Positions 25,986-39,640 of a DNA stretch of 64,000 nt are shown here, in pieces. The stretch is from positions 6,249,330-6,313,329 of the forward strand of contig OY979728.1 of NCBI GenBank assembly GCA_963855995.1, in the 5' to 3' direction. The position numbers were made by a program, and so were the translations under genes. The notes under the pieces are model-generated. The model made no database searches. It worked only from the letters and a program-made list of their open reading frames with translations, and was not told the origin of the DNA. The DNA comes from Muricea muricata (lineage: Eukaryota; Cnidaria; Anthozoa; Malacalcyonacea; Plexauridae). Within the stretch, counting starts at the first letter, position 1. Each line of letters begins with the position of its first letter.

Positions 25986-28900
25986 GATCTTACAACAATC
26001 AAAATCGCGTTTTAAGCGTTCTAGAAGCGATTTGAGGGTAAAAACATGCTCAAATAACCAACTAAAAATTGCCGTCTTAAATCGATCCAGGCGGTGTTTT
26101 AGAACTTAAAATGATGTTTTCAGTGTTAACGTGAACGAGTTGAGTGCAATAATGTACTGCAATCACGGACCTAAAAGAGACCTTCTAAATGGAAATTGAA
26201 AACTTAGCAAGTCGAGAATCATGTTTTCGGCGCTCAAACCATCGAGATGAGCGAAATGACATGTTGAAATGAGAAACCTATAACTTGCTTGTAAACTGAA
26301 AAGAAACGATCTTAGAACCTCAAAATTGCGTTTTAAGCGTTCTGGAAGCGATTTGAGCGTAAAAACATGCTAAAATCACCAACTAAAAATTGCCTTCTTT
26401 AATCGATAAGGACGACGTTTTAGAGCTTAAAATGGTCTTTTCACTGCTAAAGTGAAAGAGTTCAGCGCAATGTTGTACTGCAATCACGGACCTAAAAGAG
26501 ACCTTCTAATTGGAAATTGCAGAACTTAGCAAGTCGGGAATCATGTTTTCGGCGCTCAGACCATCGAGTTGAGCGAAATAACATGTTGAAGTGAGAAACC
26601 TATAACTTGCATTTAAACTGAAAACAATTCATCTTAAAACCACCAACATCGCGTTTTAAGCGTTCTATAAGCGATCTGAGCGTAAAAACATGCTCAAATC
26701 ACCAAATAAAAATTGCCGTCTTAAATCGATCACGGCCCTGTTTTAAAGCTTAAAATGATGTTTTCAGTGCTAAAGTGAACGAGTTGAGCGCAATGATGTA
26801 CTGCAATCACGGACCTAAAAGAGAACTTCTAAATGGAAATTGCACAACGTAGCAAGTCGGGAATGATATTTTTGGCGCTCAAACATTCGAGATGAGCGAA
26901 ATAACATGTTGAAATGAGAAACCTATAACTTTCATTTAAACTGAAAAAAAAACGGTCTTACAACCATCAAAATCCCGTTTTAAGCGTTCTAGAAGCGATC
27001 TGAGCGTAAAAACATGCTCAAATCACCAACTAAAAATTGCCGTCTTAAATCGATCACGGCCCTGTTTTGAAGCTCAAAATGATGTTTTTAGTGCTAAAGT
27101 GAACGAGTTGAGCGCAATGATGTACTGCAATCACGGACCTAAAAGAGAACTTTTAAATGGAAATTGCACAACGTAGCAAGTCGGGAATGATATTTTCGGC
27201 GCTCAAACCCTCGAGATCAGCGAAATAACATGTTAAAATGAGAAACCTATAACTTGCTTGTAAACTGAAAAGAAACGATCTTACAACCATCAAAATCCCA
27301 TTTTAAGCGTTCTGCAAGTGATTTGAGCGTAAAAACATGCTCAAATCACCAACTAAAAATATCCGTCTTAAATCGATCCCGGCGATGTTTTAGAGCTTAA
27401 AATGATGTTTTCAGTGCTAAAGTGAACGAGTTTAGCGCAAAGATGTACTGCAATCACGGACCTAAAAGAGACCTTCTAAATGGAAATTGCAGAACTTAGC
27501 AAGTCGGGAATCATGTTTTCGTCGCTCAAACCATCGAGATGAGCGAAATAACATGTTGAAATGAGGAAACCTATAACTTGCAGGTAAACTGAAAAGAAAC
27601 GATCTTAGAACCATCAAAATTTTGTTTTAAGCGTTCTGGAAGCGATTTGAGCGTAAAAACATGCTCAAATCACCAACTAAAAATTGCCGTCTTAAATCGA
27701 TCCCGGCGATGTTATAGAGCTTAAAATGATGTTTTCAGTGCTAAAGTGAACGAGTTAAACGCAATGATGTACTGCAATCACGGACGTAAAAGAGACCTTC
27801 TAAATGGAAATTGAAAACTTAGCAAGTCGGGAATCATGTTTTCGTCGCTCAAACCATCGAGATGAGCGAAATAACATGTTGAAATGAGAAACCTATAACT
27901 TGCTTGTAAACTGAAAAGAAACGATCTTAGAACCATCAAAATTGCGTTTTAAGCGTTCTGGAAGCGATTTGAGCGTAAAAACATGCTCAAATCACCAACT
28001 AAAAATCACCGTCTTTAATCGATAAGGACGACGTTTTAGAGCTTAAAATGGTCTTTTCAGTGCTAAAGTGAAGGAGTTGAGCGCAATGTTGTACTGCAAT
28101 CACGGACCTAAAAGAGACCTTCTAAATGGAAATTGCAGAACTTAGCAAGTCGGGAATCATGTTTTCGTCGCTCAAACCATCGAGATGAGCGAAATAACAT
28201 GTTGAAATGAGGAAACCTATAACTTGCAGGTAAACTGAAAAGAAACGATCTTAGAACCATCAAAATTGCGTTTTAAGCGTTCTGGAAGCGATTTGAGCGT
28301 AAAAACATGCTCAAATCACCAACTAAAAATTGCCGTCTTAAATCGATCGCGGCGATGTTATAGAGCTTAAAATGATGTTTTCAGTGCTAAAGTGAACGAG
28401 TTAAACGCAATGATGTACTGCAATCACGGACGTAAAAGAGACCTTCTAAATGGAAATTGAAAACTTAGCAAGTCGGGAATCATGTTTTTGGCGCTCAAAC
28501 AATCGAGATGAGCGAAATGACATGTTGAAATGAGAAACCTATAACTTGCTTGTAAACTGAAAAGAAACGATCTTAGAACCATCAAAATCGCGTTTTAAGC
28601 GTTCTGGAAGCGATTTGAGCGTAAAAACATGCTCAAATCACCAACTAAAAATTGTCGTCTTTAATCGATAAGGACGACGTTTTGGAGCTTAAAATGGTCT
28701 TTTCAGTGCTAAAGTGAAGGAGTTAAGCGCAATGTTGTACTTCAATCACGGACGTAAAAGAGACCTTCTAAATTGAAATTGAAAACTTAGCAAGTCGGGA
28801 ATCATGTTTTCGGCGCTCAAACCATCGAGATGAGCGAAATGACATGTTGAAATGAGAAACCTATAACTTGCTTGTAAACTGAAAAGAAACGATCTTAGAA

Positions 28901-29275
28901 CCATTAAAATCACGTTTTAAGCGTTCTAGAAGCGATTTGAGCGTAAAAATATCCTCAAATCACCAACTAAAAATTGCCGTCTTTAATCGATAAGGACGAC
29001 GTTTTAGAGCTTAAAATGGTCTTTTCAGTTCTAAAGTGAAGGAGTTGAGCGCAATGTTGTACTGCAATCACGGACCTAAAAGAGACCTTCTAAATGGAAA
29101 TTGCAGAACTTAGCAAGTCGGGAATCATGTTTTTGGCGCTCAGACCATCGAGATGAGCGAAATAACATGTTAAAGTGAGAAACCTATAACTTGCATTTAA
29201 ACCGAAAAGAAACCATCTTAAAACCACCAACATCGCGTTTTAAGCGTTCTAGAAGCGATCTGAGCGTAAAAACAT

Positions 29276-29919
29276 GCTCAAATCACCAACTAAAAATTGC
29301 CGTCTTTAATCGATAAGGACGACGTTTTAGAGCTTAAAATGGTCTTTTCAGTGCTAAAGTGAAGGAGTTAAACGCAATGTTGTACTGCAATCACGGACCT
29401 AAAAGAGACCTTCTAAATGGAAATTGCTAAACTTAGCAAGTCGGGAATCATGTTTTCGGCGCTCAAACCCTCGAGATGAGCGAAATAACATGTTGAAATG
29501 AGAAACCTATATTTTGCTTGTAAACTGAAAAGAAACGATCTTAGAACCATCAAAATTGCGTTTTAAGCGTTCTGGAAGCGATTTGAGCGTAAAAATATGC
29601 TCAAATCACCAACTAAAAATTGCCGTCTTTAATCGATAAGGACGACGTTTTAGAGCTTAAAATGGTCTTTTCAGTGCTAAAGTGAAGGAGTTAAACGCAA
29701 TGTTGTACTGCAATCACGGACCTAAAAGAGACCTTCTAAATGGAAATTGCTAAACTTAGCAAGTCGGGAATCATGTTTTCGGCGCTCAAACCCTCGAGAT
29801 GAGCGAAATAACATGTTGAAATGAGAAACCTATATTTTGCTTGTAAACTGAAAAGAAACGATCTTAGAACCATCAAAATTGCGTTTTAAGCGTTCTGGAA
29901 GCGATTTGAGCGTAAAAAC
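29276..29919 (+). repeat. Adjacent identical monomer pair with CTATATTTTGC variant
   Basis: The monomers at about 29,276-29,597 and 29,598-29,919 are nearly base-for-base equal. They share the variant TATATTTTGCTTG (29,508 and 29,830) and GCTAAACTTAGC. The duplicated copy at 33.1-35.1 kb has only one such monomer, so this doubling happened after that larger duplication or was lost from the other copy. Confidence 0.75.
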
Positions 29920-31679
29920 ATGCTCAAATCACCAACTAAAAATTGCCGTCTTAAATCGATCCCGGCGATGTTATAGAGCTTAAAATGGTGTTTTCAGTGC
30001 TAAAGTGAACGAGTTGAGCGCAATGATGTACTGCAATGACGGACGTAAAAGAGACCTTCTAAATAGAAATTGAAAACTTAGCAAGTCGGGAATCATGTTT
30101 TCGGCGCTCAAACCATCGAGATGAGCGAAATAACATGTTGAAATTAGAAACCTATAACTTGCTTGTAAACTGAAAAGAAACGATCTTAGAACCATCAAAA
30201 TCAAGTTTTAAGCGTTCTAGAAGCGATTTGAGCGTAAAAACATGCTCGAATCACCAACTAAAAATTGCCGTCTTTAATCGATAAGGACGACGTTTTGGAG
30301 CTTAAAATGGTCTTTTCAGTGCTAAAGTGAAGGAGTTAAGCGCAATGTTGTACTGCAATCACGGACGTAAAAGAGACCTTCTAAATGGAAATTGAAAACT
30401 TAGCAAGTCGGGAATCATGTTTTCGGCGCTCAAACCATTGAGATGAGCGAAATGACATGTTGAAATGAGAAACCTATAACTTGCTTGTAAACTGAAAAGA
30501 AACGATCTTAGAACCATTAAAATCACGTTTTAAGCGTTCTAGAAGCGATTTGAGCGTAAAAATATGCTCAAATCACCAACTAAAAATTGCCGTCTTTAAT
30601 CGATAAGGACGACGTTTTAGAGCTTAAAATGGTCTTTTCAGTGCTAAAGTGAAGGAGTTAAACGCAATGTTGTACTGCAATCACGGACCTAAAAGAGACC
30701 TTCTAAATGGAAATTGCTAAACTTAGCAAGTCGGGAATCATGTTTTCGGCGCTCAAACCCTCGAGATGAGCGAAATAACATGTTGAAATGAGAAACCTAT
30801 ATCTTGCTTGTAAACTGAAAAGAAACGATCTTAGAACCATCAAAATTGCGTTTTAAGCGTTCTGGAAGCGATTTGAGCGTAAAAACATGCTCAAATCACC
30901 AACTAAAAATTGCCGTCTTAAATCGATCCCGGCGATGTTATAGAGCTTAAAATGGTCTTTTCAGTGCTAAAGTGAACGAGTTGAGCCCAATGATGTACTG
31001 CAATGACGGACGTAAAAGAGATCTTCTAAATGGAAATTGAAAACTTAGCAAGTCGGGAATCATGTTTTCGGCGCTCAAACCATCGAGATGAGCGAAATAA
31101 CATGTTGAAATTAGAAACCTATAACTTGCTTGTAAACTGAAAAGAAACGATCTTAGAACCATCAAAATCACGTTTTAAGCGTTCTAGAAGCGATTTGAGC
31201 GTAAAAATATGCTCAAATCACCAACTAAAAATTGCCGTCTTTAATCGATAAGGACGACGTTTTAGAGCTTAAAATGGTCTTTTCAGTTCTAAAAAGAAGG
31301 AGTTGAGCGCAATGTTGTACTGCAATCACGGACCTAAAAGAGACCTTCTAAATGGAAATTGCAGAACTTAGCAAGTCGGGAATCATGTTTTCGGCGCTCA
31401 GACCATCGAGATGAGCGAAATAACATGTTAAAGTGGGAAACCTATAACTTGCATTTAAACTGAAAAGAAACCATCTTAAAACCACCAACATCGCGTTTTA
31501 AGCGTTCTAGAAGCGATCTGAGCGTAAAAACATGCTCAAATCACCAACTAAAAATTGCCGTCTTTAATCGATAAGGACGACGTTTTAGAGCTTAAAATGG
31601 TCTTTTCAGTGCTAAAGTGAAGGAGTTAAACGCAATGTTGTACTGCAATCACGGACCTAAAAGAGACCTTCTAAATGGA

Positions 31680-32905
31680 AATTGAAAACTTAGCAAGTCG
31701 AGAATCATGTTTTCGGCGCTCAAACCATCGAGATGAGCGAAATGACATGTTGAAATGAGAAACCTATAACTTGCTTGTAAACTGAAAAGAAACGATCTTA
31801 GAAACTCAAAATTGCGTTTTAAGCGTTCTGGAAGCGATTTGAGCGTAAAAACATGCTAAAATCACCAACTAAAAATTGCCTTCTTTAATCGATAAGGACG
31901 ACGTTTTAGAGCTTAAAATGGTCTTTTCACTGCTAAAGTGAAAGAGTTCAGCGCAATGTTGTACTGCAATCACGGACCTAAAAGAGACCTTCTAAATGGA
32001 AATTGCAGAACTTAGCAAGTCGGGAATCATGTTTTCGGCGCTCAGACCATCGAGATGAGCGAAATAACATGTTGAAGTGAGAAACCTGTAACTTGCATTT
32101 AAACTGAAAACAATTCATCTTAAAACCACCAACATCGCGTTTTAAGCGTTCTATAAGCGATCTGAGCGTAAAAACATGCTCAAATCACCAAATAAAAATT
32201 GCCGTCTGAAATCGATCACGGCCCTGTTTTAAAGCTTAAAATGATGTTTTCAGTGCTAAAGTGAACGAGTTGAGCGCAATGATGTACTGCAATCACGGAC
32301 CTAAAAGAGAACTTCTAAATGGAAATTGCACAACGTAGCAAGTCGGGAATGATATTTTCGGCGCTCAAACATTCGAGATGAGCGAAATAACATGTTGAAA
32401 TGAGAAACCTATAACTTTCATTTAAACTGAAAAGAAACGGTCTTACAACCATCAAAATCCCGTTTTAAGCGTTCTAGAAGCGATCTGAGCGTAAAAACAT
32501 GCTCAAATCACCAACTAAAAATTGCCGTCTTAAATCGATCACGGCCCTGTTTTGAAGCTTAAAATGATGTTTTTAGTGCTAAAGTGAACGAGTTGAGCGC
32601 AATGATGTACTGCAATCACGGACCTAAAAGAGAACTTCTAAATGGAAATTGCACAACGTAGCAAGTCGGGAATGATATTTTCGGCGCTCAAACCCTCGAG
32701 ATCAGCGAAATAACATGTTAAAATGAGAAACCTATAACTTGCTTGTAAACTGAAAAGAAACGATCTTACAACCATCAAAATCCCATTTTAAGCGTTCTGC
32801 AAGTGATTTGAGCGTAAAAACATGCTCAAATCACCAACTAAAAATATCCGTCTTAAATCGATCCCGGCGATGTTTTAGAGCTTAAAATGATGTTTTCAGT
32901 GCTAA
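31680..32905 (+). repeat. A1-type block embedded in A2
   Basis: Four monomers of A1 type (CAATTCATC, GGCCCTG and TTTTGAAGC variants, ATATCCG) lie between A2-type neighbours. The edges are in phase, inside GGAAATTG on the left and GTGAACGAG on the right. The order matches the A1 higher-order repeat, for example near 12.4-13.6 kb. This suggests gene conversion or unequal exchange between the two subarrays. Confidence 0.68.
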
Positions 32906-33122
32906 AGTGAACGAGTTGAGCCCAATGATGTACTGCAATGACGGACGTAAAAGAGACCTTCTAAATGGAAATTGAAAACTTAGCAAGTCGGGAATCATGT
33001 TTTCGGCGCTCAAACCATCGAGATGAGCGAAATAACATGTTGAAATTAGAAACCTATAACTTGCTTGTAAACTGAAAAGAAACGATCTTAGAACCATCAA
33101 AATCAAGTTTTAAGCGTTCTAG

Positions 33123-35078
33123 AAGCGATTTGAGCGTAAAAACATGCTCAAATCACCAACTAAAAATTGCCGGCTTAAATCGATCCCGGCGATGTTATAG
33201 AGCTTAAAATGATGTTTTCAGTGCTAAAGTGAACGAGTTAAACGCAATGATGTACTGCAATCACGGACGTAAAAGAGACCTTCTAAATGGAAATTGAAAA
33301 CTTAGCAAGTCGGGAATCATGTTTTCGTCGCTCAAACCATCGAGATGAGCGAAATAACATGTTGAAATGAGAAACCTATAACTTGCTTGTAAACTGAAAA
33401 GAAACGATCTTAGAACCATCAAAATTGCGTTTTAAGCGTTCTGGAAGCGATTTGAGCGTAAAAACATGCTCAAATCACCAACTAAAAATCACCGTCTTTA
33501 ATCGATAAGGACGACGTTTTAGAGCTTAAAATGGTCTTTACAGTGCTAAAGTGAAGGAGTTGAGCGCAATGTTGTACTGGAATCACGGACCTAAAAGAGA
33601 CCTTCTAAATGGAAATTGCAGAACTTAGCAAGTCGGGAATCATGTTTTCGTCGCTCAAACCATCGAGATGAGCGAAATAAGATGTTGAAATGAGGAAACC
33701 TATAACTTGCAGGTAAACTGAAAAGAAACGATCTTAGAACCATCAAAATAGCGTTTTAAGCGTTCTGGAAGCGATTTGAGCGTAAAAACATGCTCAAATC
33801 ACCAACTAAAAATTGCCGTCTTAAATCGATCCCAGCGATGTTATAGAGCTTAAAATGAAGTTTTCAGTGCTAAAGTGAACGAGTTAAACGCAATGATGTA
33901 CTGCAATCACGGACGTAAAAGAGACCTTCTAAATGGAAATTGAAAACTTAGCAAGTCGGGAATCATGTTTTCGTCGCTCAAACCATCGAGATGAGCGAAA
34001 TAACATGTTGAAATGAGAAACCTATAACTTGCTTGTAAACTGAAAAGAAACGATCTTAGAACCATCAAAATCGCGTTTTAAGCGTTCTGGAAGCGATTTG
34101 AGCGTAAAAACATGCTCAAATCACCAACTAAAAATTGCCGTCTTTAATCGATAAGGACGACGTTTTGGAGCTTAAAATGGTCTTTTCAGTGCTAAAGTGA
34201 AGGAGTTAAGCGCAATGTTGTACTTCAATCACGGACGTAAAAGAGACTTTCTAAATTGAAATTGAAAACTTAGCAAGTCGGGAATCATGTTTTCGGCGCT
34301 CAAACCATCGAGATGAGCGAAATGACATGTTGAAATGAGAAACCTATAACTTGCTTGTAAACTGAAAAGAAACGATCTTAGAACCATTAAAATCACGTTT
34401 TAAGCGTTCTAGAAGCGATTTGAGCGTAAAAATATCCTCAAATCACCAACTAAAAATTGCCGTCTTTAATCGATAAGGACGACGTTTTAGAGCTTAAAAT
34501 GGTCTTTTCAGTTCTAAAGTGAAGGAGTTGAGCGCAATGTTGTACTGCAATCACGGACCTAAAAGAGACCTTCTAAATGGAAATTGCAGAACTTAGCAAG
34601 TCGGGAATCATGTTTTCGGCGCTCAGACCATCGAGATGAGCGAAATAACATGTTAAAGTGAGAAACCTATAACTTGCATTTAAACCGAAAAGAAACCATC
34701 TTAAAACCACCAACATCGCGTTTTAAGCGTTCTACAAGCGATCTGAGCGTAAAAACATGCTCAAATCACCAACTAAAAATTGCCGTCTTTAATCGATAAG
34801 GACGACGTTTTAGAGCTTAAAATGGTCTTTTCAGTGCTAAAGTGAAGGAGTTAAACGCAATGTTGTACTGCAATCACGGACCTAAAAGAGACCTTCTAAA
34901 TGGAAATTGCTAAACTTAGCAAGTCGGGAATCATGTTTTCGGCGCTCAAACCCTCGAGATGAGCGAAATAACATGTTGAAATGAGAAACCTATATCTTGC
35001 TTGTAAACTGAAAAGAAACGATCTTAGAACCATCAAAATTGCGTTTTAAGCGTTCTGGAAGCGATTTGAGCGTAAAAA
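33123..35078 (+). repeat. Segmental copy of 27,640-29,595 (offset 5,483 bp)
   Basis: Private variants shared at constant offset are AAAAATCACCG (28,001/33,484), TACTTCAATC (28,738/34,221), AATATCCTC (28,948/34,431) and AACCGAAAAG (29,200/34,683). The copy length is about 1.95 kb (six monomers). Confidence 0.78.
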
Positions 35079-35139
35079 CATGCTCAAATCACCAACTAAA
35101 AATTGCCGTCTTAAATCGATCCCGGCGATGTTATAGAGC

Positions 35140-37396
35140 TTAAAATGGTGTTTTCAGTGCTAAAGTGAACGAGTTGAGCCCAATGATGTACTGCAATGAC
35201 GGACGTAAAAGAGACCTTCTAAATGGAAATTGAAAACTTAGCAAGTCGGGAATCATGTTTTCGGCGCTCAAACCATCGAGATGAGCGAAATAACATGTTG
35301 AAATTAGAAACCTATAACTTGCTTGTAAACTGAAAAGAAACGATCTTAGAACCATCAAAATCAAGTTTTAAGCGTTCTAGAAGCGATTTGAGCGTAAAAA
35401 CATGCTCGAATCACCAACTAAAAATTGCCGTCTTTAATCGATAAGGACGACGTTTTGGAGCTTAAAATGGTCTTTTCAGTGTTAAAGTGAAGGAGTTAAG
35501 CGCAATGTTGTACTGCAATCACGGACGTAAAAGAGACCTTCTAAATGGAAATTGAAAACTTAGCAAGTCGGGAATCATGTTTTCGGCGCTCAAACCATTG
35601 AGATGAGCGAAATGACATGTTGAAATGAGAAACCTATAACTTGCTTGTAAACTGAAAAGAAACGATCTTAGAACCATTAAAATCACGTTTTAAGCGTTCT
35701 AGAAGCGATTTGAGCGTAAAAATATGCTCAAATCACCAACTAAAAATTGCCGTCTTTAATCGATAAGGACGACGTTTTAGAGCTTAAAATGGTCTTTTCA
35801 GTGCTAAAGTGAAGGAGTTAAACGCAATGTTGTACTGCAATCACGGACCTAAAAGAGACCTTCTAAATGGAAATTGCTAAACTTAGCAAGTCGGGAATCA
35901 TGTTTTCGGCGCTCAAACCCTCGAGATGAGCGAAATAACATGTTGAAATGAGAAACCTATATTTTGCTTGTAAACTGAAAAGAAACGATCTTAGAACCAT
36001 CAAAATTGCGTTTTAAGCGTTCTGGAAGCGATTTGAGCGTAAAAACATGCTCAAATCACCAACTAAAAATTGCCGTCTTAAATCGATCCCGGCGATGTTA
36101 TAGAGCTTAAAATGGTGTTTTCAGTGCTAAAGTGAACGAGTTGAGCCCAATGATGTACTGCAATGACGGACGTAAAAGAGACCTTCTAAATGGAAATTGA
36201 AAACTTAGCAAGTCGGGAATCATGTTTTCGGCGCTCAAACCATCGAGATGAGCGAAATAACATGTTGAAATTAGAAACCTATAACTTGCTTGTAAACTGA
36301 AAAGAAACGATCTTAGAACCATCAAAATCAAGTTTTAAGCATTCTAGAAGCGATTTGAGCGTAAAAACATGCTCGAATCACCAACTAAAAATTGCCGTCT
36401 TTAATCGATAAGGACGACGTTTTGGAGCTTAAAATGGTCTTTTCAGTGCTAAAGTGAAGGAGTTAAGCGCAATGTTGTACTGCAATCACGGACGTAAAAG
36501 AGACCTTCTAAATGGAAATTGAAAACTTAGCAAGTCGGGAATCATGTTTTCGGCGCTCAAACCATTGAGATGAGCGAAATGACATGTTGAAATGAGAAAC
36601 CTATAACTTGCTTGTAAACTGAAAAGAAACGATCTTAGAACCATTAAAATCACGTTTTAAGCGTTCTAGAAGCGATTTGAGCGTAAAAATATGCTCAAAT
36701 CACCAACTAAAAATTGCCGTCTTTAATCGATAAGGACGACGTTTTAGAGCTTAAAATGGTCTTTTCAGTTCTAAAAAGAAGGAGTTGAGCGCAATGTTGT
36801 ACTGCAATCACGGACCTAAAAGAGACCTTCTAAATGGAAATTGCAGAACTTAGCAAGTCGGGAATCATGTTTTCGGCGCTCAGACCATCGAGATGAGCGA
36901 AATAACATGTTAAAGTGAGAAACCTATAACTTGCATTTAAACCGAAAAGAAACCATCTTAAAACCACCAACATCGCGTTTTAAGCGTTCTACAAGCGATC
37001 TGAGCGTAAAAACATGCTCAAATCACCAACTAAAAATTGCCGTCTTTAATCGATAAGGACGACGTTTTAGAGCTTAAAATGGTCTTTTCAGTGCTAAAGT
37101 GAAGGAGTTAAACGCAATGTTGTACTGCAATCACGGACCTAAAAGAGACCTTCTAAATGGAAATTGCTAAACTTAGCAAGTCGGGAATCATGTTTTCGGC
37201 GCTCAAACCCTCGAGATGAGCGAAATAACATGTTGAAATGAGAAACCTATAACTTGCTTGTAAACTGAAAAGAAACGATCTTAGAACCATCAAAATTGCG
37301 TTTTAAGCGTTCTGGAAGCGATTTGAGCGTAAAAACATGCTCAAATCACCAACTAAAAATTGCCGTCTTAAATCGATCCCGGCGATGTTATAGAGC
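35140..37396 (+). repeat. A2 seven-monomer higher-order repeat, 2,257 bp
   Basis: The block reads as a 3+4 arrangement. The monomer with TGCAATGACGGACG starts at 35,140 and again at 36,107 (967 bp), and the next block starts at 37,397 (1,290 bp later). The monomer following each of these carries TTTTGGAGC. Confidence 0.72.
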
Positions 37397-39640
37397 TTAA
37401 AATGGTGTTTTCAGTGCTAAAGTGAACGAGTTGAGCGCAATGATGTACTGCAATGACGGACGTAAAAGAGACCTTCTAAATGGAAATTGAAAACTTAGCA
37501 AGTCGGGAATCATGTTTTCGGCGCTCAAACCATCGAGATGAGCGAAATAACATGTTGAAATTAGAAACCTATAACTTGCTTGTAAACTGAAAAGAAACGA
37601 TCTTAGAACCATCAAAATCAAGTTGTAAGCGTTCTAGAAGCGATTTGAGCGTAAAAACATGCTCGAATCACCAACTAAAAATTGCCGTCTTTAATCGATA
37701 AGGACGACGTTTTGGAGCTTAAAATGGTCTTTTCAGTGCTAAAGTGAAGGAGTTAAGCGCAATGTTGTACTGCAATCACGGACGTAAAAGAGACCTTCTA
37801 AATGGAAATTGAAAACTTAGCAAGTCGGGAATAATGTTTTCGGCGCTCAAACCATTGAGATGAGCGAAATGACATGTTGAAATGAGAAACCTATAACTTG
37901 CAGGTAAACTGAAAAGAAACGATCTTGGAACCATTAAAATCACGTTTTAAGCGTTCTAGAAGCGATTTGAGCGTAAAAATATGCTCAAATCACCAACTAA
38001 AAATTGCCGTCTTTAATCGATGAGGACGACGTTTTAGACCTTAAAATGGTCTTTTCAGTTCTAAAGTGAAGGAGTTGAGCGCAATGTTGTACTGCAATCA
38101 CGGACCTAAAAGAGACCTTCTAAATGGAAATTGCAGAACTTAGCAAGTCGGGAATCATGTTTTCGGCGCTCAAATCCTCGAGATGAGCGAAATAACATGT
38201 TGAAATGAGAAACCTATAACTTGCTTGTGAACTGAAAAGAAACGATCTTAGAACCATCAAAATTGCGTTTTAAGCGTTCTGGAAGCGATTTGAGCGTAAA
38301 AACATGCTCAAATCACCAACTAAAAATTGCCGTCTTAAATCGATCCCAGCGATGTTATAGAGCTTAAAATGGTGTTTTCAGTGCTAAAGTGAACGAGTTG
38401 AGCGCAATGATGTACTGCAATGACGGACGTAAAAGAGACCTTCTAAATCGAAATTGAAAACTTAGCAAGTCGGGAGTCATGTTTTCGGCGCTCAAACCAT
38501 CGAGATGAGCGAAATAACATGTTGAAATTAGAAACCTATAACTTGCTTGTAAACTGAAAAGAAACGATCTTAGAACCATCAAAATCAAGTTTTAAGCGTT
38601 CTAGAAGCGATTTGAGCGTAAAAACATGCTCGAATCACCAACTAAAAATTGCCGTCTTTAATCGATAAGGACGACGTTTTGGAGCTTAAAATGGTCTTTT
38701 CAGTGCTAAAGTGAAGGAGTTAAGCGCAATGTTGTACTGCAATCACGGACGTAAAAGAGACCTTCTAAATGGAAATTGAAAACTTAGCAAGTCGGGAATC
38801 ATGTTTTCGGCGCTCAAACCATTGAGATGAGCGAAATGACATGTTGAAATGAGAAACCTATAACTTGCTTGTAAACTGAAAAGAAACGATCTTAGAACCA
38901 TTAAAATCACGTTTTAAGCGTTGTAGAAGCGATTTGAGCGTAAAAATATGCTCAAATCACCAACTAAAAATTACCGTCTTTAATCGATGAGGACGACGTT
39001 TTAGAGCTTAAAATGGTCTTTTCAGTTCTAAAGTGGAGTCTAGCGCAATGTTGTACTGCAATCACGGACCTAAAAGAGACCTTCTAAATGGAAATTGCAG
39101 AACTTAGCAAGTCGGGAATCATGTTTTCGGCGCTCAGACCATCGAGATGAGCGAAATAACATGTTAAAGTGAGAAACCTATAACTTGCATTTAAACTGAA
39201 AAGAAACCATCTTAAAACCACCAACATCGCGTTTTAACCGTTCTAGAAGCGATCTGAGCGTAAAAACATGCTCAAATCACCAACTAAAAATTGCCGTCTT
39301 TAATCGATAAGGACGACGTTTTAGAGCTTAAAATGGTCTTTTCAGTGCTAAAGTGAAGGAGTTAAACGCAATGTTTTACTGCAATCACGGACCTAAAAGA
39401 GACCTTCTAAATGGAAATTGCTAAACTTAGCAAGTCGGGAATCATGTTTTCGGCGCTCAAACCCTCGAGATGAGCGAAATAACATGTTGAAATGAGATAC
39501 CTATAACTTGCTTGTAAACTGAAAAGAAACGATCTTAGAACCATCAAAATTGCGTTTTAAGCGTTCTGGAAGCGATTTGAGCGTAAAAACATGCTCAAAT
39601 AACCAACTAAAAATTGCCGTCTTAAATCGATCCCGGCGAT
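37397..39640 (+). repeat. Second A2 seven-monomer copy, modified at its right end
   Basis: The same monomer order restarts at 37,397 and 38,364. The right part departs from the first copy. It gains the AAGTGGAGTC deletion variant at 39,031, and near 39,650 the expected GTGTTTTCAG monomer is replaced by a GATGTTTTCAG / GTTAAACGC monomer. Confidence 0.65.

Larger units (their letters stand above)
1..27640 (+). repeat. Subarray A1: 9-monomer higher-order repeat domain
   Basis: This part of family A is recognised by monomer variants carrying ATCGATCACGGCCCTG, CAATTCATCTTAAAACC and AGCGCAAAGATG. The marker GATAAGGACGACG falls at about 4,134, 5,749, 7,038, 8,654, 12,525, 14,140, 17,044, 18,659, 19,948, 23,500 and 26,404. 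The spacings are mostly five or four monomers, giving a nine-monomer period (5+4) with deleted or rearranged versions. Boundaries are approximate because A1 and A2 variants interleave near 27.6 to 28.5 kb. Confidence 0.8.

Noticed and set aside
29980-30204. Minus-strand 74-codon frame recurring at 29,980, 30,947, 32,882, 35,140, 36,107, 37,397 and 38,364
   Set aside because: It lies wholly within one satellite monomer variant and recurs only because that variant recurs in the higher-order repeat. Neighbouring monomers have stops at the matching positions, and there is no coding signal beyond the repeat.
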